Shown here: piece by piece, positions 35,301-45,032 of the stretch
Layout: each line of letters opens with the position of its first letter
Position numbering within the stretch: the first letter of the stretch is position 1
Source of the DNA: an uncultured Sphingomonas sp.
GTDB taxonomy: Bacteria; Pseudomonadota; Alphaproteobacteria; Sphingomonadales; Sphingomonadaceae
Assembly (NCBI RefSeq): GCF_937871615.1
Contig: NZ_CALMPA010000023.1
Location: 161,699-225,698 of the forward strand
Length of the DNA stretch: 64,000 nucleotides
Direction: 5' to 3'
Made by a program: the position numbers and the translations under genes
Notes under the pieces: model-generated
Told to the model about the DNA's origin: nothing
The model's database searches: none
What the model saw: only the letters and a program-made list of their open reading frames with translations

Positions 35301-36557
35301 TCAACCTCCGTAGGGTTCAAGCACGAGATCGCGCGTGACGATGACGCGAACCGGGAATCCCGGTCGGATGGTGAGCGTCGGGGCGATGTTGAGCTGGCGC
35401 TGCACGATTTGCTGGCCGGTCTGATTGATGCTGTCGGATGCGCCGCGGCGCAGGGCGCGCACGATGTCGTTCTCCTGACCGGATGATCCGGCCTCGGCGC
35501 CGATGCTCAGGATCGTTGAGAGCGCAGCGGCCTTGAACAAATCACCCCAGTGATAGTCGACACCATCCTCGAGGCCGGCATAGCCCTCCGCGTCTGCACC
35601 AGGCTGACGCTCAAGCACTATGGAGCGGCCATTGGGGAAGATGAGCCGGTTCCAGACGAGGAGGATGCGGCGCTGACCGAAGCCGACGCCGCTATCATAC
35701 TGCCCGATGACGCGCGTGCCCTGGGGCACGAGCAGGATCTTGCCGGTCGGGCTATCATAGATGTTCTCCGTCACCTGCGCGGTGATCTGACCTGGCAGAT
35801 CTGAGCGGATGCCGGTGATGAGGGCGGCTGCGATCACGGCGCCGGCCTGCAGGACATTCTTCGACGCCGGCGCCGCCACGCGATCCGGCGAGACAGTGCG
35901 CTTGTCGGGGGCCCGGTTGAGGAAGGCGAGTTGGCGGTCCTGCGCCGAGGGCGTCGCCGGCTGCGGCGCCAGGCCGAGGCTGGCGAGATCGGCCGGCGGC
36001 GTGGCGATCGTAGTAGGCTGTGCCGAGGCTGCAGCACTGGCGGGCCGAGTCTCGGTCGAGGCGAACAGCCGCGCGGTCCGCGCCGCCTCCAGCTCTTGCG
36101 CCCGGCGCTGTTCCTCCGGGCTTGGCCCCACAGGGCCTGTCGTCGGCGTGCCGATCGTCGGCACGGCGGCGCCATTCTGCGCATTGAGGATAGGTCGGCC
36201 GAGGTCGCCGGGCAGCGGCGGCCCGAGCTTCGGGACGCCGGAATAATCCTTCGGCAGTCCAGACAGTCCGTCCGGTGTCGAGCGGTTGTCCGTCGAGTAC
36301 AGCTCCTGGCCCTGGCCTCCGTGACGGGTCTGGAGCGCGTAGATCAGTGCCCCGCCAACCCCGAGGCTCGCGGCGAGACCCAGACCAGCCAGCACCTTTC
36401 GGGACAGGCGGGTCACACGCGGCGGATCGGCGCGCAGCCGCATCGTCGCGGCGGGCTCGCCGGTCAGCGGCCGAGGCTCGTCTTCGGCCGGCTGAGGCTG
36501 GGGCGTCGAACCCTGCGACGGTCCCTCTTCCTTTTCGGGATCGCGTTCGTCGCTCAC
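35301..36557 (-). CDS. trbI: Conjugal transfer protein TrbI (VirB10-like)
   Basis: This 418-residue protein has a cytosolic N-terminus, a membrane helix (VLAGLGLAASLGVGGALIYAL, about 50-70), a Pro-rich periplasmic linker, and a C-terminal VirB10 domain with PQGTRVIGQYDSGV and LIFPNGRSIVLERQPG. It spans the inner to outer membrane and gates the type IV secretion channel. It overlaps trbG by 4 bases. Confidence 0.95.
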   Translation of the reverse strand: MSDERDPEKEEGPSQGSTPQPQPAEDEPRPLTGEPAATMRLRADPPRVTRLSRKVLAGLGLAASLGVGGALIYALQTRHGGQGQELYSTDNRSTPDGLSGLPKDYSGVPKLGPPLPGDLGRPILNAQNGAAVPTIGTPTTGPVGPSPEEQRRAQELEAARTARLFASTETRPASAAASAQPTTIATPPADLASLGLAPQPATPSAQDRQLAFLNRAPDKRTVSPDRVAAPASKNVLQAGAVIAAALITGIRSDLPGQITAQVTENIYDSPTGKILLVPQGTRVIGQYDSGVGFGQRRILLVWNRLIFPNGRSIVLERQPGADAEGYAGLEDGVDYHWGDLFKAAALSTILSIGAEAGSSGQENDIVRALRRGASDSINQTGQQIVQRQLNIAPTLTIRPGFPVRVIVTRDLVLEPYGG

Positions 36558-37606
36558 GATGCCGGCCTCCCGTCGGTGCGGGAGATGCGGACGCGCTTCT
36601 GATTCTTGCCCGCGCCGAACCGCAATTCGGCGGCGGCAAAGAGGCGATCCACGATCATGTAATTGCCGCGCACGCGATAGTTCACCAGCTCGGAGGTGTC
36701 GCCCTCCGGCCCGACCACGAACAGCGGCGGCATCTCGCCTTGGCCGATGCCGCGCGGAAATTCGATGAACACCTGTTTCTCGTCATCGAAGGCGCGCAGC
36801 GGCCGCCATGGCGCGCGGTCGCCCGTCACCTCGTATCGGAAATTGACGCGCGCGAGATCGATCCCGCCCGACACCGGCTGCGCGGCCTCGGCTTGCTGGT
36901 TCTGGCGGCGCAGCGCGATAAGCTGGCCTTGCGGATATTGCCAGGACACCGACGCCATGTAGGTCGAAGGCGTTGCGCGCAGCTCCATGTGATAGGTCCG
37001 CCGGTCGGTGTTGATGACGAGATTCGTCATCAGCTCGGCACGGGTTGGCTTCACGAGGATATGGATTTGCTTGGCCGCGCCCACGCCGCTTTCGGTGTCG
37101 CCGATGATCCAGCGCACGGTGTCGCCGGCGGCGACGGGACCGGAGCCAACGAGTTGCTCGCCGGGCTGAAGCGCGATGTCGGTGATCTGCCCCGGCGAGG
37201 CATAGACCTGATAGAGCGCGCCATCGACGAAGGGATAGACCTGCATCGAGTTGATGAAGCCGTTGCGGACGGGTTGGACGCGCGCAGCGGCGTTGGCCTG
37301 GTTGACGCGTGCGGTGGGATCGGCCGGTTCCGGCTCGGGCTTGCCGTCCTTGCCGAGTGGCTTCAACTGACCGGGCAGCGGGAGCGGCTTGGGCAATTCC
37401 ACCACCCTGACCGGCGCTGGCGGATCGGACGTTTGGACGGCCGGGGCGGCATTGTCGTAGGAGATCTCCGGCGGCGGCGTGTGGCTGGCACAGCCGGCGA
37501 CAGCCGATGTGCAAAGCAAGAGAAGCGGCAAGCCAGATTTACGGAAGTCCGGAACGGCGCAGTTGAGGAAAGCCGGCCTCCCGGCTTTGCGGAAGGTCGG
37601 TGTCAT
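36554..37606 (-). CDS. trbG: Conjugal transfer protein TrbG (VirB9-like)
   Basis: This 350-residue VirB9-like protein contributes to the outer-membrane core. It has a lipobox-like signal (LLLLCTSAVAGC) and conserved YPFVDGALYQVYASPGQITDI. C-terminal blocks FRYEVTGD, NYRVRGNYMIVDRLF and AAELRFG follow. The extra N-terminal stretch before the signal (FRKAGRPAF, then FRKSGLP) is encoded by palindromic repeat DNA. The ATG overlaps the TrbF stop, so this start is well supported. Confidence 0.93.
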   Translation of the reverse strand: MTPTFRKAGRPAFLNCAVPDFRKSGLPLLLLCTSAVAGCASHTPPPEISYDNAAPAVQTSDPPAPVRVVELPKPLPLPGQLKPLGKDGKPEPEPADPTARVNQANAAARVQPVRNGFINSMQVYPFVDGALYQVYASPGQITDIALQPGEQLVGSGPVAAGDTVRWIIGDTESGVGAAKQIHILVKPTRAELMTNLVINTDRRTYHMELRATPSTYMASVSWQYPQGQLIALRRQNQQAEAAQPVSGGIDLARVNFRYEVTGDRAPWRPLRAFDDEKQVFIEFPRGIGQGEMPPLFVVGPEGDTSELVNYRVRGNYMIVDRLFAAAELRFGAGKNQKRVRISRTDGRPAS

Positions 37607-38286
37607 TGTCCAAGCTCCTTCGACCAGTTGATGGCGTTGATGTAGATTCCGAGAGGATTCTTCCGCAGCGTGTCGGCGTCACGAGGGGGCTGCACGACAA
37701 CAGTGAGGATGGCGGACCAGCGCTCGGTGGAAGCCAGCGAGCCATCCTGATAGCGGCGCTCGATCCAAGCGATGCGGAAGCTCGATGGCGAAGCGCGGAT
37801 GACCGACGACACCTCGATCGCGATCTGCTGCTTGCCGACCTTGATGAAGGGGTCGTTGGCGCGGGCATAGTCGTTGAGCGCGAGCGCGCCGCCCTGCGTG
37901 GTGAAGTCGTAGGCGCGCAGCCAGTTCTGCCGCACGATGATGGCGTCGGACGGGATCGATCGAACCTGTTCGATGAAGCGTGCGAGGTAGAAGGCGATTT
38001 GCGGGTCGTTCGGCTGATAGTCGGCGGTCGCCGGCGCGATCGCCTGCGCCTGGCCGAGCCGGTCGACCTGCACCACCCAGGGCACGATCGAGCCGTTGGC
38101 GGACTGCCAGACCAGCGCGGCCGAAAGCCCGCCCGCGAGCGCCAATGAACCGAAGGCCATGTAGCGCCAGTTGCTGGCCTGCACGCGGGCGGAGCCGATC
38201 CGATCGTCCCAGACCTGCGCGGCGCGCTGATAGGGCGTCTCGGGCTGCGGGGCTTTGCCGTAATGAGTGGATGGTCGTTTGAACAT
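37603..38286 (-). CDS. trbF: Conjugal transfer protein TrbF (VirB8-like)
   Basis: This 227-residue protein has a cytosolic N-terminus (PETPYQRAAQVWDDRIGSAR), one membrane helix (YMAFGSLALAGGLSAALVW) and a periplasmic VirB8 domain. The domain contains VVQVDRLGQ, FYLARFIEQVRSIP and WIERRYQDGSLA. It assembles the inner-membrane platform of the type IV system. Order F-G-I is canonical. Confidence 0.94.
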   Translation of the reverse strand: MFKRPSTHYGKAPQPETPYQRAAQVWDDRIGSARVQASNWRYMAFGSLALAGGLSAALVWQSANGSIVPWVVQVDRLGQAQAIAPATADYQPNDPQIAFYLARFIEQVRSIPSDAIIVRQNWLRAYDFTTQGGALALNDYARANDPFIKVGKQQIAIEVSSVIRASPSSFRIAWIERRYQDGSLASTERWSAILTVVVQPPRDADTLRKNPLGIYINAINWSKELGQ

Positions 38287-38288
38287 GG

Positions 38289-39644
38289 TTAGTCGCTTTC
38301 CGAAAGGTTGACGGAGGAGCCGCCGCCATGGCTGTCACCGCTGCGCACGGCGTGGGCGGCCGCGGAGACGCCGTGGGATATTTGCTGCGAGCGTTTCATG
38401 CGCTTCGCCCAGGCTGGCGGGCCGTCGCTGGCAGAGGACGCGGCTCCCGGAGATGCGGGTTCCGCGGCGGTTGCCGTCGCAGCACCGGATGCGCTCGTGG
38501 CGATCTCCGTCGCGGCCTGACCACCGGCCTGATAGCTCTGCTTCAGGCTGTCGGCGGCACGACCGGCTGCGCGCTTCAACGGTGAGACGGCCGCCTTTGC
38601 GCCGGTGGTGGCAACATTGCCGACGCCCGACGCTACGCCCGATGCACCCGACTGTCCGGTTGCACCGAGGCTGTAGGCGGTGGAGGCTCCGCCGGCGAGG
38701 GTTGCGCCTCCACGCGCAGCGGCGGCCGCGCCACCAGCAAGAGCAGCGCCACCCGACACGACTACGCCGGTGGCGGCCGCGCCTGCTGCGACAACGCCGC
38801 CAGCGGCAAGACCAGTGCCAATGGCCGCGCCTGCGCCGAGTTGCGGGCCACCGGAGATGAGACCATTGGCGATGCCGGGACCGAAGATGCCGAGGCCGAG
38901 CAGCGACAGCGCGGCGAGCACGATCGCCATGGCATCGTCGATCGACGGCGTGTTGCCGCCGAAGCCCGAGGTGAACTCGGCGAACAACGTTGAGCCGATG
39001 CCGATGATGACCGCGAGCACCAGCACCTTAATGCCGGAGGAGATGACGTTGCCCAGCACGCGCTCGGCCATGAACGCGGATTTACCGAACAGGCCGAAGG
39101 GAATGAGGACGAAGCCGGCGAGCGTCGTCAGCTTGAACTCGATCAAGGTGATGAAGAGCTGGATCGCGAGAATGAAGAACGCCAGCAGCACCAGCGCCCA
39201 GGCGAAAAACATGCAGGCGATCTGGATGAAATTCTCGAAGAACGACCAGTAGCCCATCAGGTTGGAGATGGAGTCGAGCAGCGGGCGGCCAGCATCGAGA
39301 CCGGTCTGCGCCACCTTGCCGGGCCGCATGAGATCGCTGACGGCGAAGCCGGTGCCCGAAGCCTTCAGGCCGAGGCCCGCGAAGCTCTCGAAGACGATGC
39401 GGGCGAGATTGTTCCAGTTGGAGATCAGGTAGGCGAAGACACCGACGAAGAGCGTCTTCTTCACCAGCTTTGCCATGATGTCGTCGTCGGCGCCCCAGGA
39501 CCAGAAGAGCGCGGCGAGTGTGACGTCGATGACGATCAAGGTGGTGGCGATGAAACCGACTTCGCCGCCGAGCAGGCCGAATCCACCGTCGATGTAGCGG
39601 GTGAAGACCTCGAGGAAATGGTCGATGACGCCGGTGCCGCCCAT
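38289..39644 (-). CDS. trbL: Conjugal transfer protein TrbL (VirB6-like)
   Basis: From ATG 39644, behind GGAGG, the product has 451 residues. The first 290 hold six or more membrane helices (VIDHFLEVFTRYIDGGFGLL, FFAWALVLLAFFILAIQLFI, LTTLAGFVLIPFGLFGKSA). The C-terminal third is Gly/Ala-rich and disordered, as usual in TrbL. It is a channel component of the inner-membrane complex. Confidence 0.94.
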   Translation of the reverse strand: MGGTGVIDHFLEVFTRYIDGGFGLLGGEVGFIATTLIVIDVTLAALFWSWGADDDIMAKLVKKTLFVGVFAYLISNWNNLARIVFESFAGLGLKASGTGFAVSDLMRPGKVAQTGLDAGRPLLDSISNLMGYWSFFENFIQIACMFFAWALVLLAFFILAIQLFITLIEFKLTTLAGFVLIPFGLFGKSAFMAERVLGNVISSGIKVLVLAVIIGIGSTLFAEFTSGFGGNTPSIDDAMAIVLAALSLLGLGIFGPGIANGLISGGPQLGAGAAIGTGLAAGGVVAAGAAATGVVVSGGAALAGGAAAAARGGATLAGGASTAYSLGATGQSGASGVASGVGNVATTGAKAAVSPLKRAAGRAADSLKQSYQAGGQAATEIATSASGAATATAAEPASPGAASSASDGPPAWAKRMKRSQQISHGVSAAAHAVRSGDSHGGGSSVNLSESD

Positions 39645-39645
39645 G

Positions 39646-40005
39646 TCAGCGAACCTCCGGTTGGGCGGGATCGGCCCGCATCGCAGCTCCGGCCGGCGCA
39701 CTTGGAAACAACGTGGTCGGGGCGGCTGACGGTGATGAGGATGCCGGGGTGGGTTGCCTGAGGAAGCGGCGCCGGTTCTCCGACCATGCTTTCAGGCAAT
39801 TCGGATCGCGCGTGCCGGCTTCGCCGATCTCGGAACAACGAAGCAACTCGGCGGCGAGAGGATCTTGCGCCGTAACTGGATGGCTTTGCGTCGCGAGGGC
39901 GTCCGGCGAAACGTCCTTGCGCTTCATCTCGATCGCGGTCGCCGTGATGGCGACCGCGACGAAGACGATGGCGCCGACGCGCGCGAGGGTCTTGCCGTCC
40001 ATCAT
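39646..40005 (-). CDS. trbK: Putative entry-exclusion protein (TrbK-like)
   Basis: This 119-residue protein starts at ATG 40005. It has one N-terminal membrane helix (VGAIVFVAVAITATAIEM) followed by a periplasmic segment with a cysteine pair in RCSEIGEAGTRDPNCLKAW and a Pro/Ala-rich tail. It fits the TrbK-alt type found between trbJ and trbL in alphaproteobacterial ICEs, thought to block entry of related elements. Confidence 0.82.
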   Translation of the reverse strand: MMDGKTLARVGAIVFVAVAITATAIEMKRKDVSPDALATQSHPVTAQDPLAAELLRCSEIGEAGTRDPNCLKAWSENRRRFLRQPTPASSSPSAAPTTLFPSAPAGAAMRADPAQPEVR

Positions 40006-40012
40006 GGCAGCC

Positions 40013-40774
40013 TCAGTTGCCGCTGTTCGGGAACATGCGGGCATTGCCGGGCTGGTAGCCCGAGCCCGGCGTCAGGAAGCGCCGGCGCTGCTCGCGACCT
40101 TGCTCGGCAGCGGCGGCCTGTTCGGCCGACTGCAAGGCTTGCGCCCGACCATTGGCCGCCACGACCGCAGTGAGATCCGCGAGCTGCTGCGCCTGGAGCG
40201 CGAGGAGCTGGTTGCCCGCCTGGGTCGCCTGCAGCGCGCCGGTCGCGCCCTGGCTCTGGCCGACCAGCGCCGACATCTGCGTGCGGTTGGTGTCGATGTT
40301 GCCGACGACGCCCGCCTGCACGCGCATGGCGTCCTGCAGGCCGCCGACGGTGTTCTGCCAGCGCGAACGCGCATCGCTGACGAGTTGCTGGTCGGAGGCC
40401 GACAGCGAGACGTTCCCGTATTTTTGCTGGAACATCCGGTCGATCTGCTGGACGTCGTAGGCGATATTCTGCGCCTGGCTGAGTAGCTGCTGCGTCCGCT
40501 GCACGGACTGCTGTAGCTGTTGCAGCGACGAGTAAGGCAGGCTCGCCAGATTGCGGGCCTGGTTGATCAGCATCTGCGCTTCATTCTGAAGCGAGGTGAT
40601 CTGGTTGGTGATCTGCTGGAGTGATCGCGCCGCCGTCAGCACGTTCTGGGCGTAGTTCGATGGATCGAATACGATGATGGCGTGCGCGGGGGTCGCCAGC
40701 ATGGGCGCGAGCGCGACGGGAGCGGTCAGCAGCGCGGCAGCAAAACGCGCTGCGCGGGAATTGCGCAGTTTCAT
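40013..40774 (-). CDS. trbJ: Conjugal transfer protein TrbJ (VirB5-like)
   Basis: This 253-residue exported protein has a signal peptide ending near ATPAHAIIV. A long helical region follows (NVLTAARSLQQITNQITSLQNEAQMLINQA), typical of VirB5/TrbJ pilus-associated proteins. The C-terminal part is Gln/Ala-rich. Its start overlaps the trbE stop (ATGA). Confidence 0.94.
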   Translation of the reverse strand: MKLRNSRAARFAAALLTAPVALAPMLATPAHAIIVFDPSNYAQNVLTAARSLQQITNQITSLQNEAQMLINQARNLASLPYSSLQQLQQSVQRTQQLLSQAQNIAYDVQQIDRMFQQKYGNVSLSASDQQLVSDARSRWQNTVGGLQDAMRVQAGVVGNIDTNRTQMSALVGQSQGATGALQATQAGNQLLALQAQQLADLTAVVAANGRAQALQSAEQAAAAEQGREQRRRFLTPGSGYQPGNARMFPNSGN

Positions 40775-43209
40775 TGGGACGTCTCCTTGTTGGTGAGCGT
40801 GGGGATGAGATCTGCGGCCCAGCCGACCTCACGGTGATCGAGCCAGGCGGCGAGGAAGCCGTCGCTGCCGTGTTCTCCGAGGATGCGGGTGATGGCCGCC
40901 TGGTCGGTCTTCGACGACGCGGCGCAGAGCGCGAGCGCGACATCGGACAGGCCGAGCTCGAACAGCCGGTTGCCGCGCCGCGACTGGCAGTAGTAGTCGC
41001 GCTTCGGCATCGCCCGCGCGACGATCTCGATCTGACGGTCATTGAGGCCGAAGCGCCGATAAACCGCGGTGATCTGCGGCTCGATCGCGCGCTCATTCGG
41101 CAATAGGAGCCGGGTCTGACAGCTTTCGATGATGGCGGGCGCGATCGCCGAGCCGTCGATATCGCTGAGCGATTGCGTGGCGAAGATGACGCTGGCGTTC
41201 TTCTTGCGCAGCGTCTTCAGCCATTCGCGGAGCTGGCCGGCGAAGCCGTCATCGTCGAGCGCCAGCCAGCCCTCGTCGATGATGAGGAGGGTCGGCGAAC
41301 CGTCGAGCCGGTCTTCGATGCGATGAAAGAGATACGAGAGGACCGCGGGCGCCGCGCCGGTGCCGATCAGCCCTTCGGTCTCGAACGCTTGAACGAACGC
41401 CGATCCGAGATGCTCGCGCTCGGCGTCGAGCAACCGGCCGTAGGGACCGCCGACGCAATAAGGCCTGAGCGCCTGCTTGAGGTCGTTCGACTGGAGCAGC
41501 ACCACCAGACCGGTGATCGTGCGCTCCTCGACGGGCGCCGATGCCAGCGAGGTTAGCGCTGTCCAGATGTGCTCCTTCACCTCGGGGGTGATCGCCACGC
41601 CCTCGCGGGTCAGGATCGACACGATCCAGTCTCCCGCCCAGGCGCGCTCGGGCACGTCGTGAACGCGGGCGAGCGGTTGAAGGCTGACGCTATCGGTCGC
41701 GCCGTCGCTGAGATCGCCGCCGAGGTCATGCCAATCGCCGCCCATGCCGAGCGCCGCCGCGCGGATCGAGCCGCCGAAGTCGAAGGCGAAGACTTGGGCG
41801 CGGGCATAGCGTCGGAACTGCAGCGCCATCAGCGCCAGCAGGACAGACTTGCCGGCGCCGGTCGGGCCGACGATCAGCGTGTGGCCGACGTCGCCGACGT
41901 GAAGCGAAAGCCGGAACGGGGTCGAGCCTTCGGTCTTGCCGAAGAGCAATGGGGGTGCTGCAAAATGCTCGTCCCGTTCCGGCCCCGCCCACACCGCTGA
42001 CAACGGGATCATGTGGGCGAGATTGAGCGTGGAGATCGGGGGCTGGCGGACGTTCGCATAGACGTGGCCGGGCAATGACCCGAGCCAGGCGTCCACCGCG
42101 TTGATGGTCTCGGCCATGGCGGTGAAGTCGCGGCCCTGGATGACCTTCTCGACCAGCCGCAGCTTCTCGTCGGCTATGCGCGGATCATCATCCCACACCG
42201 TCACCGTCGCGGTAACGTAGGCCATGCCGGCATAGTCGGCGCCAAGTTCCTGCAGCGCCATGTCGGCGTCGGCGGCCTTGTTCGCGGCGTCGGTGTCCAC
42301 GAGGACGGACGCCTCGTTGGTCATCACCTCCTTGAGGATCGCGGCGATCGACTTGCGTTTGGCGAACCATTGGCGACGGATCTTGGTCAGCAGTTTGGTC
42401 GCGTCGGTCTTGTCGAGCAGGATCGCGCGCGTCGACCAGCGATACGGAAATGCGAGACGGTTCAGCTCGTCGAGCAGGCCGGGCGTCGTCGCCGTTGGAA
42501 AGCCCGTGACGGTGAGAATGCGCAGATGCGATGCGCCCAGGCGCGGTTCGAGCCCGCCAGTGAGCGGCTGGTCGGCGAGCAGCGCGTCGAGATAGATCGG
42601 CGTTTCGGGGACGCGGACACGATGCCGTTTGGTCGAGACGCAGCCGTGGAGATAGGTGAGCGTCTCCGCATCATTGAGCCAGCGGCATTCCGGCATGAAG
42701 GCTTCAACCAGGCGCAGGATGCGATCAGTGCGATCGGCGAAGCCGGTCATCACCTCATTGGGGTCGAGGCCCTTCTTCTCCCGTCCCTCGTAGAGCCAGG
42801 ATTCGGCGCGCGCGGCGTCTTCGGCCGGCGGCAGATAGGTGAAGGTCAGGAAATAGCTCGACTCGAAATGCGCGCCGGCCTCTTCGAAGTCCGCCTTGCG
42901 CTCGGCATCGACCAGCGCCGAGGCGGGATCGGGAAAGCGGCTGTCAGGATAGAGATTCGAGGCATGGCGCTGCGCCTCGACGAAGATCGCCCAGCCGGAG
43001 CCGAGGCGACGGAAGGCATTGTTGAGGCGGCCGGCGACCGCGACCAGCTCGGCCGGGACGGCGCTGTCGAGATCGGGGCCGCGAAACCGGGCGGTGCGCT
43101 GGAAACTGCCGTCCTTGTTGAGGACAATGCCCGCGCCGACCAATGCCACCCAGGGCAGGAAGTCGGCGAGCCGGCTGTTGCGGTTGCGATATTCGGCGAG
43201 GTTCATCAT
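40771..43209 (-). CDS. trbE: Conjugal transfer ATPase TrbE (VirB4-like)
   Basis: From ATG 43209 (MMNLAEYRNRN) the product has 812 residues, the usual TrbE length; the frame extends further upstream through trbD and is not used. Walker A is VGPTGAGKSVLL. Walker B is LLIIDEGWLAL. FATQSLSDI and a C-terminal GYGRLL-type region are also present. It powers pilus assembly and transfer at the inner membrane. Confidence 0.95.
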   Translation of the reverse strand: MMNLAEYRNRNSRLADFLPWVALVGAGIVLNKDGSFQRTARFRGPDLDSAVPAELVAVAGRLNNAFRRLGSGWAIFVEAQRHASNLYPDSRFPDPASALVDAERKADFEEAGAHFESSYFLTFTYLPPAEDAARAESWLYEGREKKGLDPNEVMTGFADRTDRILRLVEAFMPECRWLNDAETLTYLHGCVSTKRHRVRVPETPIYLDALLADQPLTGGLEPRLGASHLRILTVTGFPTATTPGLLDELNRLAFPYRWSTRAILLDKTDATKLLTKIRRQWFAKRKSIAAILKEVMTNEASVLVDTDAANKAADADMALQELGADYAGMAYVTATVTVWDDDPRIADEKLRLVEKVIQGRDFTAMAETINAVDAWLGSLPGHVYANVRQPPISTLNLAHMIPLSAVWAGPERDEHFAAPPLLFGKTEGSTPFRLSLHVGDVGHTLIVGPTGAGKSVLLALMALQFRRYARAQVFAFDFGGSIRAAALGMGGDWHDLGGDLSDGATDSVSLQPLARVHDVPERAWAGDWIVSILTREGVAITPEVKEHIWTALTSLASAPVEERTITGLVVLLQSNDLKQALRPYCVGGPYGRLLDAEREHLGSAFVQAFETEGLIGTGAAPAVLSYLFHRIEDRLDGSPTLLIIDEGWLALDDDGFAGQLREWLKTLRKKNASVIFATQSLSDIDGSAIAPAIIESCQTRLLLPNERAIEPQITAVYRRFGLNDRQIEIVARAMPKRDYYCQSRRGNRLFELGLSDVALALCAASSKTDQAAITRILGEHGSDGFLAAWLDHREVGWAADLIPTLTNKETSQ

Positions 43210-43223
43210 CGGCGCGTTCCCCG

Positions 43224-43505
43224 TCAGACCGAGAGGTGCGCGGGGACGCGCAGATGGCGGCGCACCACGTCGACGAAGAGCGGGTCGCGCTTTGCAGCCC
43301 AAACCGCCGCGACATGGCCGATCGCCCAGATGGCGATGCCGACAAGCCAGAGGCGCAGCCCCAGTCCGACGGCGCCAGCGAGCGTCCCGTTCATGATGGC
43401 GATGGCGCGCGGGGCGCCGCCGAGCAAGATCGGCTCGGTCAGCGCTCGGTGTACGGGGACCGTGTAACCCGGGACTTCGCCGCCCTGTTCGACAACGCCC
43501 GTCAT
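43224..43505 (-). CDS. trbD: Conjugal transfer protein TrbD (VirB3-like)
   Basis: This 93-residue protein has two membrane helices (IAIMNGTLAGAVGLGLRLWLVG, IAIWAIGHVAAVWAA) framed by VPVHRALTEPILLGGAPR and DPLFVDVVRRHLR, a typical TrbD/VirB3. It shares one base with trbC. Confidence 0.93.
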   Translation of the reverse strand: MTGVVEQGGEVPGYTVPVHRALTEPILLGGAPRAIAIMNGTLAGAVGLGLRLWLVGIAIWAIGHVAAVWAAKRDPLFVDVVRRHLRVPAHLSV

Positions 43506-43852
43506 CAGACCAGCGCCCCGCCGCCGAACGAGAAGAACGACAGGAAGAAGCTCGATGCGGCGAAGGCGATCGAAAGACCGAACACGATCTGGATCAGCCG
43601 CCGGAAGCCCCCGGACGTGTCGCCGAAGGCGAGCGTCAGGCCGGTGACGATGATGATGATCACCGCGATGATTTTGGCCACCGGACCTTCAATCGACTGC
43701 AGGATCTGTTGCAGCGGTTGCTCCCACGGCATCGATGAGCCGGAGGCGTGGGCAGGCGCGGCCATCACGACCAACAGCGTGGCGGCGGACACGGTCATGG
43801 CGAGACGTTGCCGCACTTGATGCAGGCGCATTGGGCGCAAGCGTTGGATCAC
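43505..43852 (-). CDS. trbC: Conjugal pilin TrbC (VirB2-like)
   Basis: This 115-residue pilin precursor has a long basic signal (cut near APAHASG). Two hydrophobic helices follow (IIAVIIIIVTGLTLAFG and LIQIVFGLSIAFAASSFFL), as in TrbC pilins, which become the conjugative pilus subunit. TraF, encoded at 51175, is the likely processing peptidase. Confidence 0.93.
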   Translation of the reverse strand: MIQRLRPMRLHQVRQRLAMTVSAATLLVVMAAPAHASGSSMPWEQPLQQILQSIEGPVAKIIAVIIIIVTGLTLAFGDTSGGFRRLIQIVFGLSIAFAASSFFLSFFSFGGGALV

Positions 43853-44865
43853 AGGCTTTCTCCTTCAGGGCTTCGGGTGAGCGAGGTCGGGCCGCCGTCG
43901 CCCTCGATGACGGCTGGCTCGATGCGGTAGTCGCCATCGGGACCGAGGCCCTCGACGCGTGCGAGTTCGGAGAGTCGGCGCGCGGAGCCGCGGCCGGAGA
44001 GGACGGCAACGATGTCGATCGTCTCGGCGATCAGCGCGCGCGGGACAGTGACCACAGCCTCCTGGATGAGCTGCTCCATCCGGCGCAGCGCGCCGATCGC
44101 GGTGCCGGCGTGGATCGTGCCGACGCCGCCTGGGTGGCCTGTGCCCCACGCCTTGAGCAGCTCCAGCGCCTCGGCTCCGCGCACCTCGCCGACCGGAATG
44201 CGATCGGGGCGCAGGCGCAGCGACGAGCGAACGAGATCGGAGAGCGAGGCGACGCCGTCTTTCGTGCGCATCGCCACGAGGTTCGGCGCGGCGCATTGCA
44301 GCTCGCGCGTATCCTCGATGATGACGACACGGTCGGAGGTCTTCGCGACCTCGGCGAGCAGCGCGTTGGTGAGCGTGGTCTTGCCGGTAGATGTCCCGCC
44401 GGCGACGAGGACGTTGGCGCGAGAGGCCACGCCCTGGCGCAGCGTCTCGGCCTGTCCGGCCGACATGATCCCGGCGCGCACGTAGTCGTCGAGCGTGAAG
44501 ACCGCGACGGCGGGCTTGCGGATCGCGAAGGCCGGCGCTGCGACGACTGGCGGCAGCAGGCCCTCGAACCGCTCTCCCGTTTCCGGCAGCTCGGCCGAGA
44601 CGCGCGGAGCGCCGGCATGAACTTCGGCGCCGACATGGTGCGCGACCAGGCGAACGATGCGTTCGCCGTCCGCCGCCGACAGACGCTCACCTGTGTCGGA
44701 AAGACCTTCGGACAGACGGTCGATCCAGAGCCGCCCATCGGGGTTGAGCATCACTTCAACGATGCTGGCGTCGTCGAGATAGCGGACGATCGCAGGCCCG
44801 AGCGCGGTACGCAGCATCCGTGCGCCGCGTGCGAGACCTTCCGCATGTTGATGTAAAGCCGTCAC
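43849..44865 (-). CDS. trbB: Conjugal transfer ATPase TrbB (VirB11-like)
   Basis: This 338-residue hexameric-type ATPase has Walker [13 protein letters not shown], an Asp box [42 protein letters not shown] (His/Asp box region) and [14 protein letters not shown]. It is the first gene of the trb block. A hairpin (CCCCGAT/ATCGGGG) lies just before its start. Confidence 0.95.
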   Translation of the reverse strand: MTALHQHAEGLARGARMLRTALGPAIVRYLDDASIVEVMLNPDGRLWIDRLSEGLSDTGERLSAADGERIVRLVAHHVGAEVHAGAPRVSAELPETGERFEGLLPPVVAAPAFAIRKPAVAVFTLDDYVRAGIMSAGQAETLRQGVASRANVLVAGGTSTGKTTLTNALLAEVAKTSDRVVIIEDTRELQCAAPNLVAMRTKDGVASLSDLVRSSLRLRPDRIPVGEVRGAEALELLKAWGTGHPGGVGTIHAGTAIGALRRMEQLIQEAVVTVPRALIAETIDIVAVLSGRGSARRLSELARVEGLGPDGDYRIEPAVIEGDGGPTSLTRSPEGESL

Positions 44866-45032
44866 ATGACCCCCGATTCCATCGGGGTCGAGACAGTCCT
44901 TCCCCGGACGGGGATGATTAAAAGGGCCTGATTTTGGGCCGATTCAACAAAGATTCATCGGCGTAGTAGTGTAGCGCGCAAATACAGGAGAATGGCGGTG
45001 CGGGATTTCGGGTAACGCGAGGTAAGCGATCA

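Noticed and set aside
36275-37645. 456-codon plus-strand frame across trbI and trbG
   Set aside because: Antisense of two clear trb genes.
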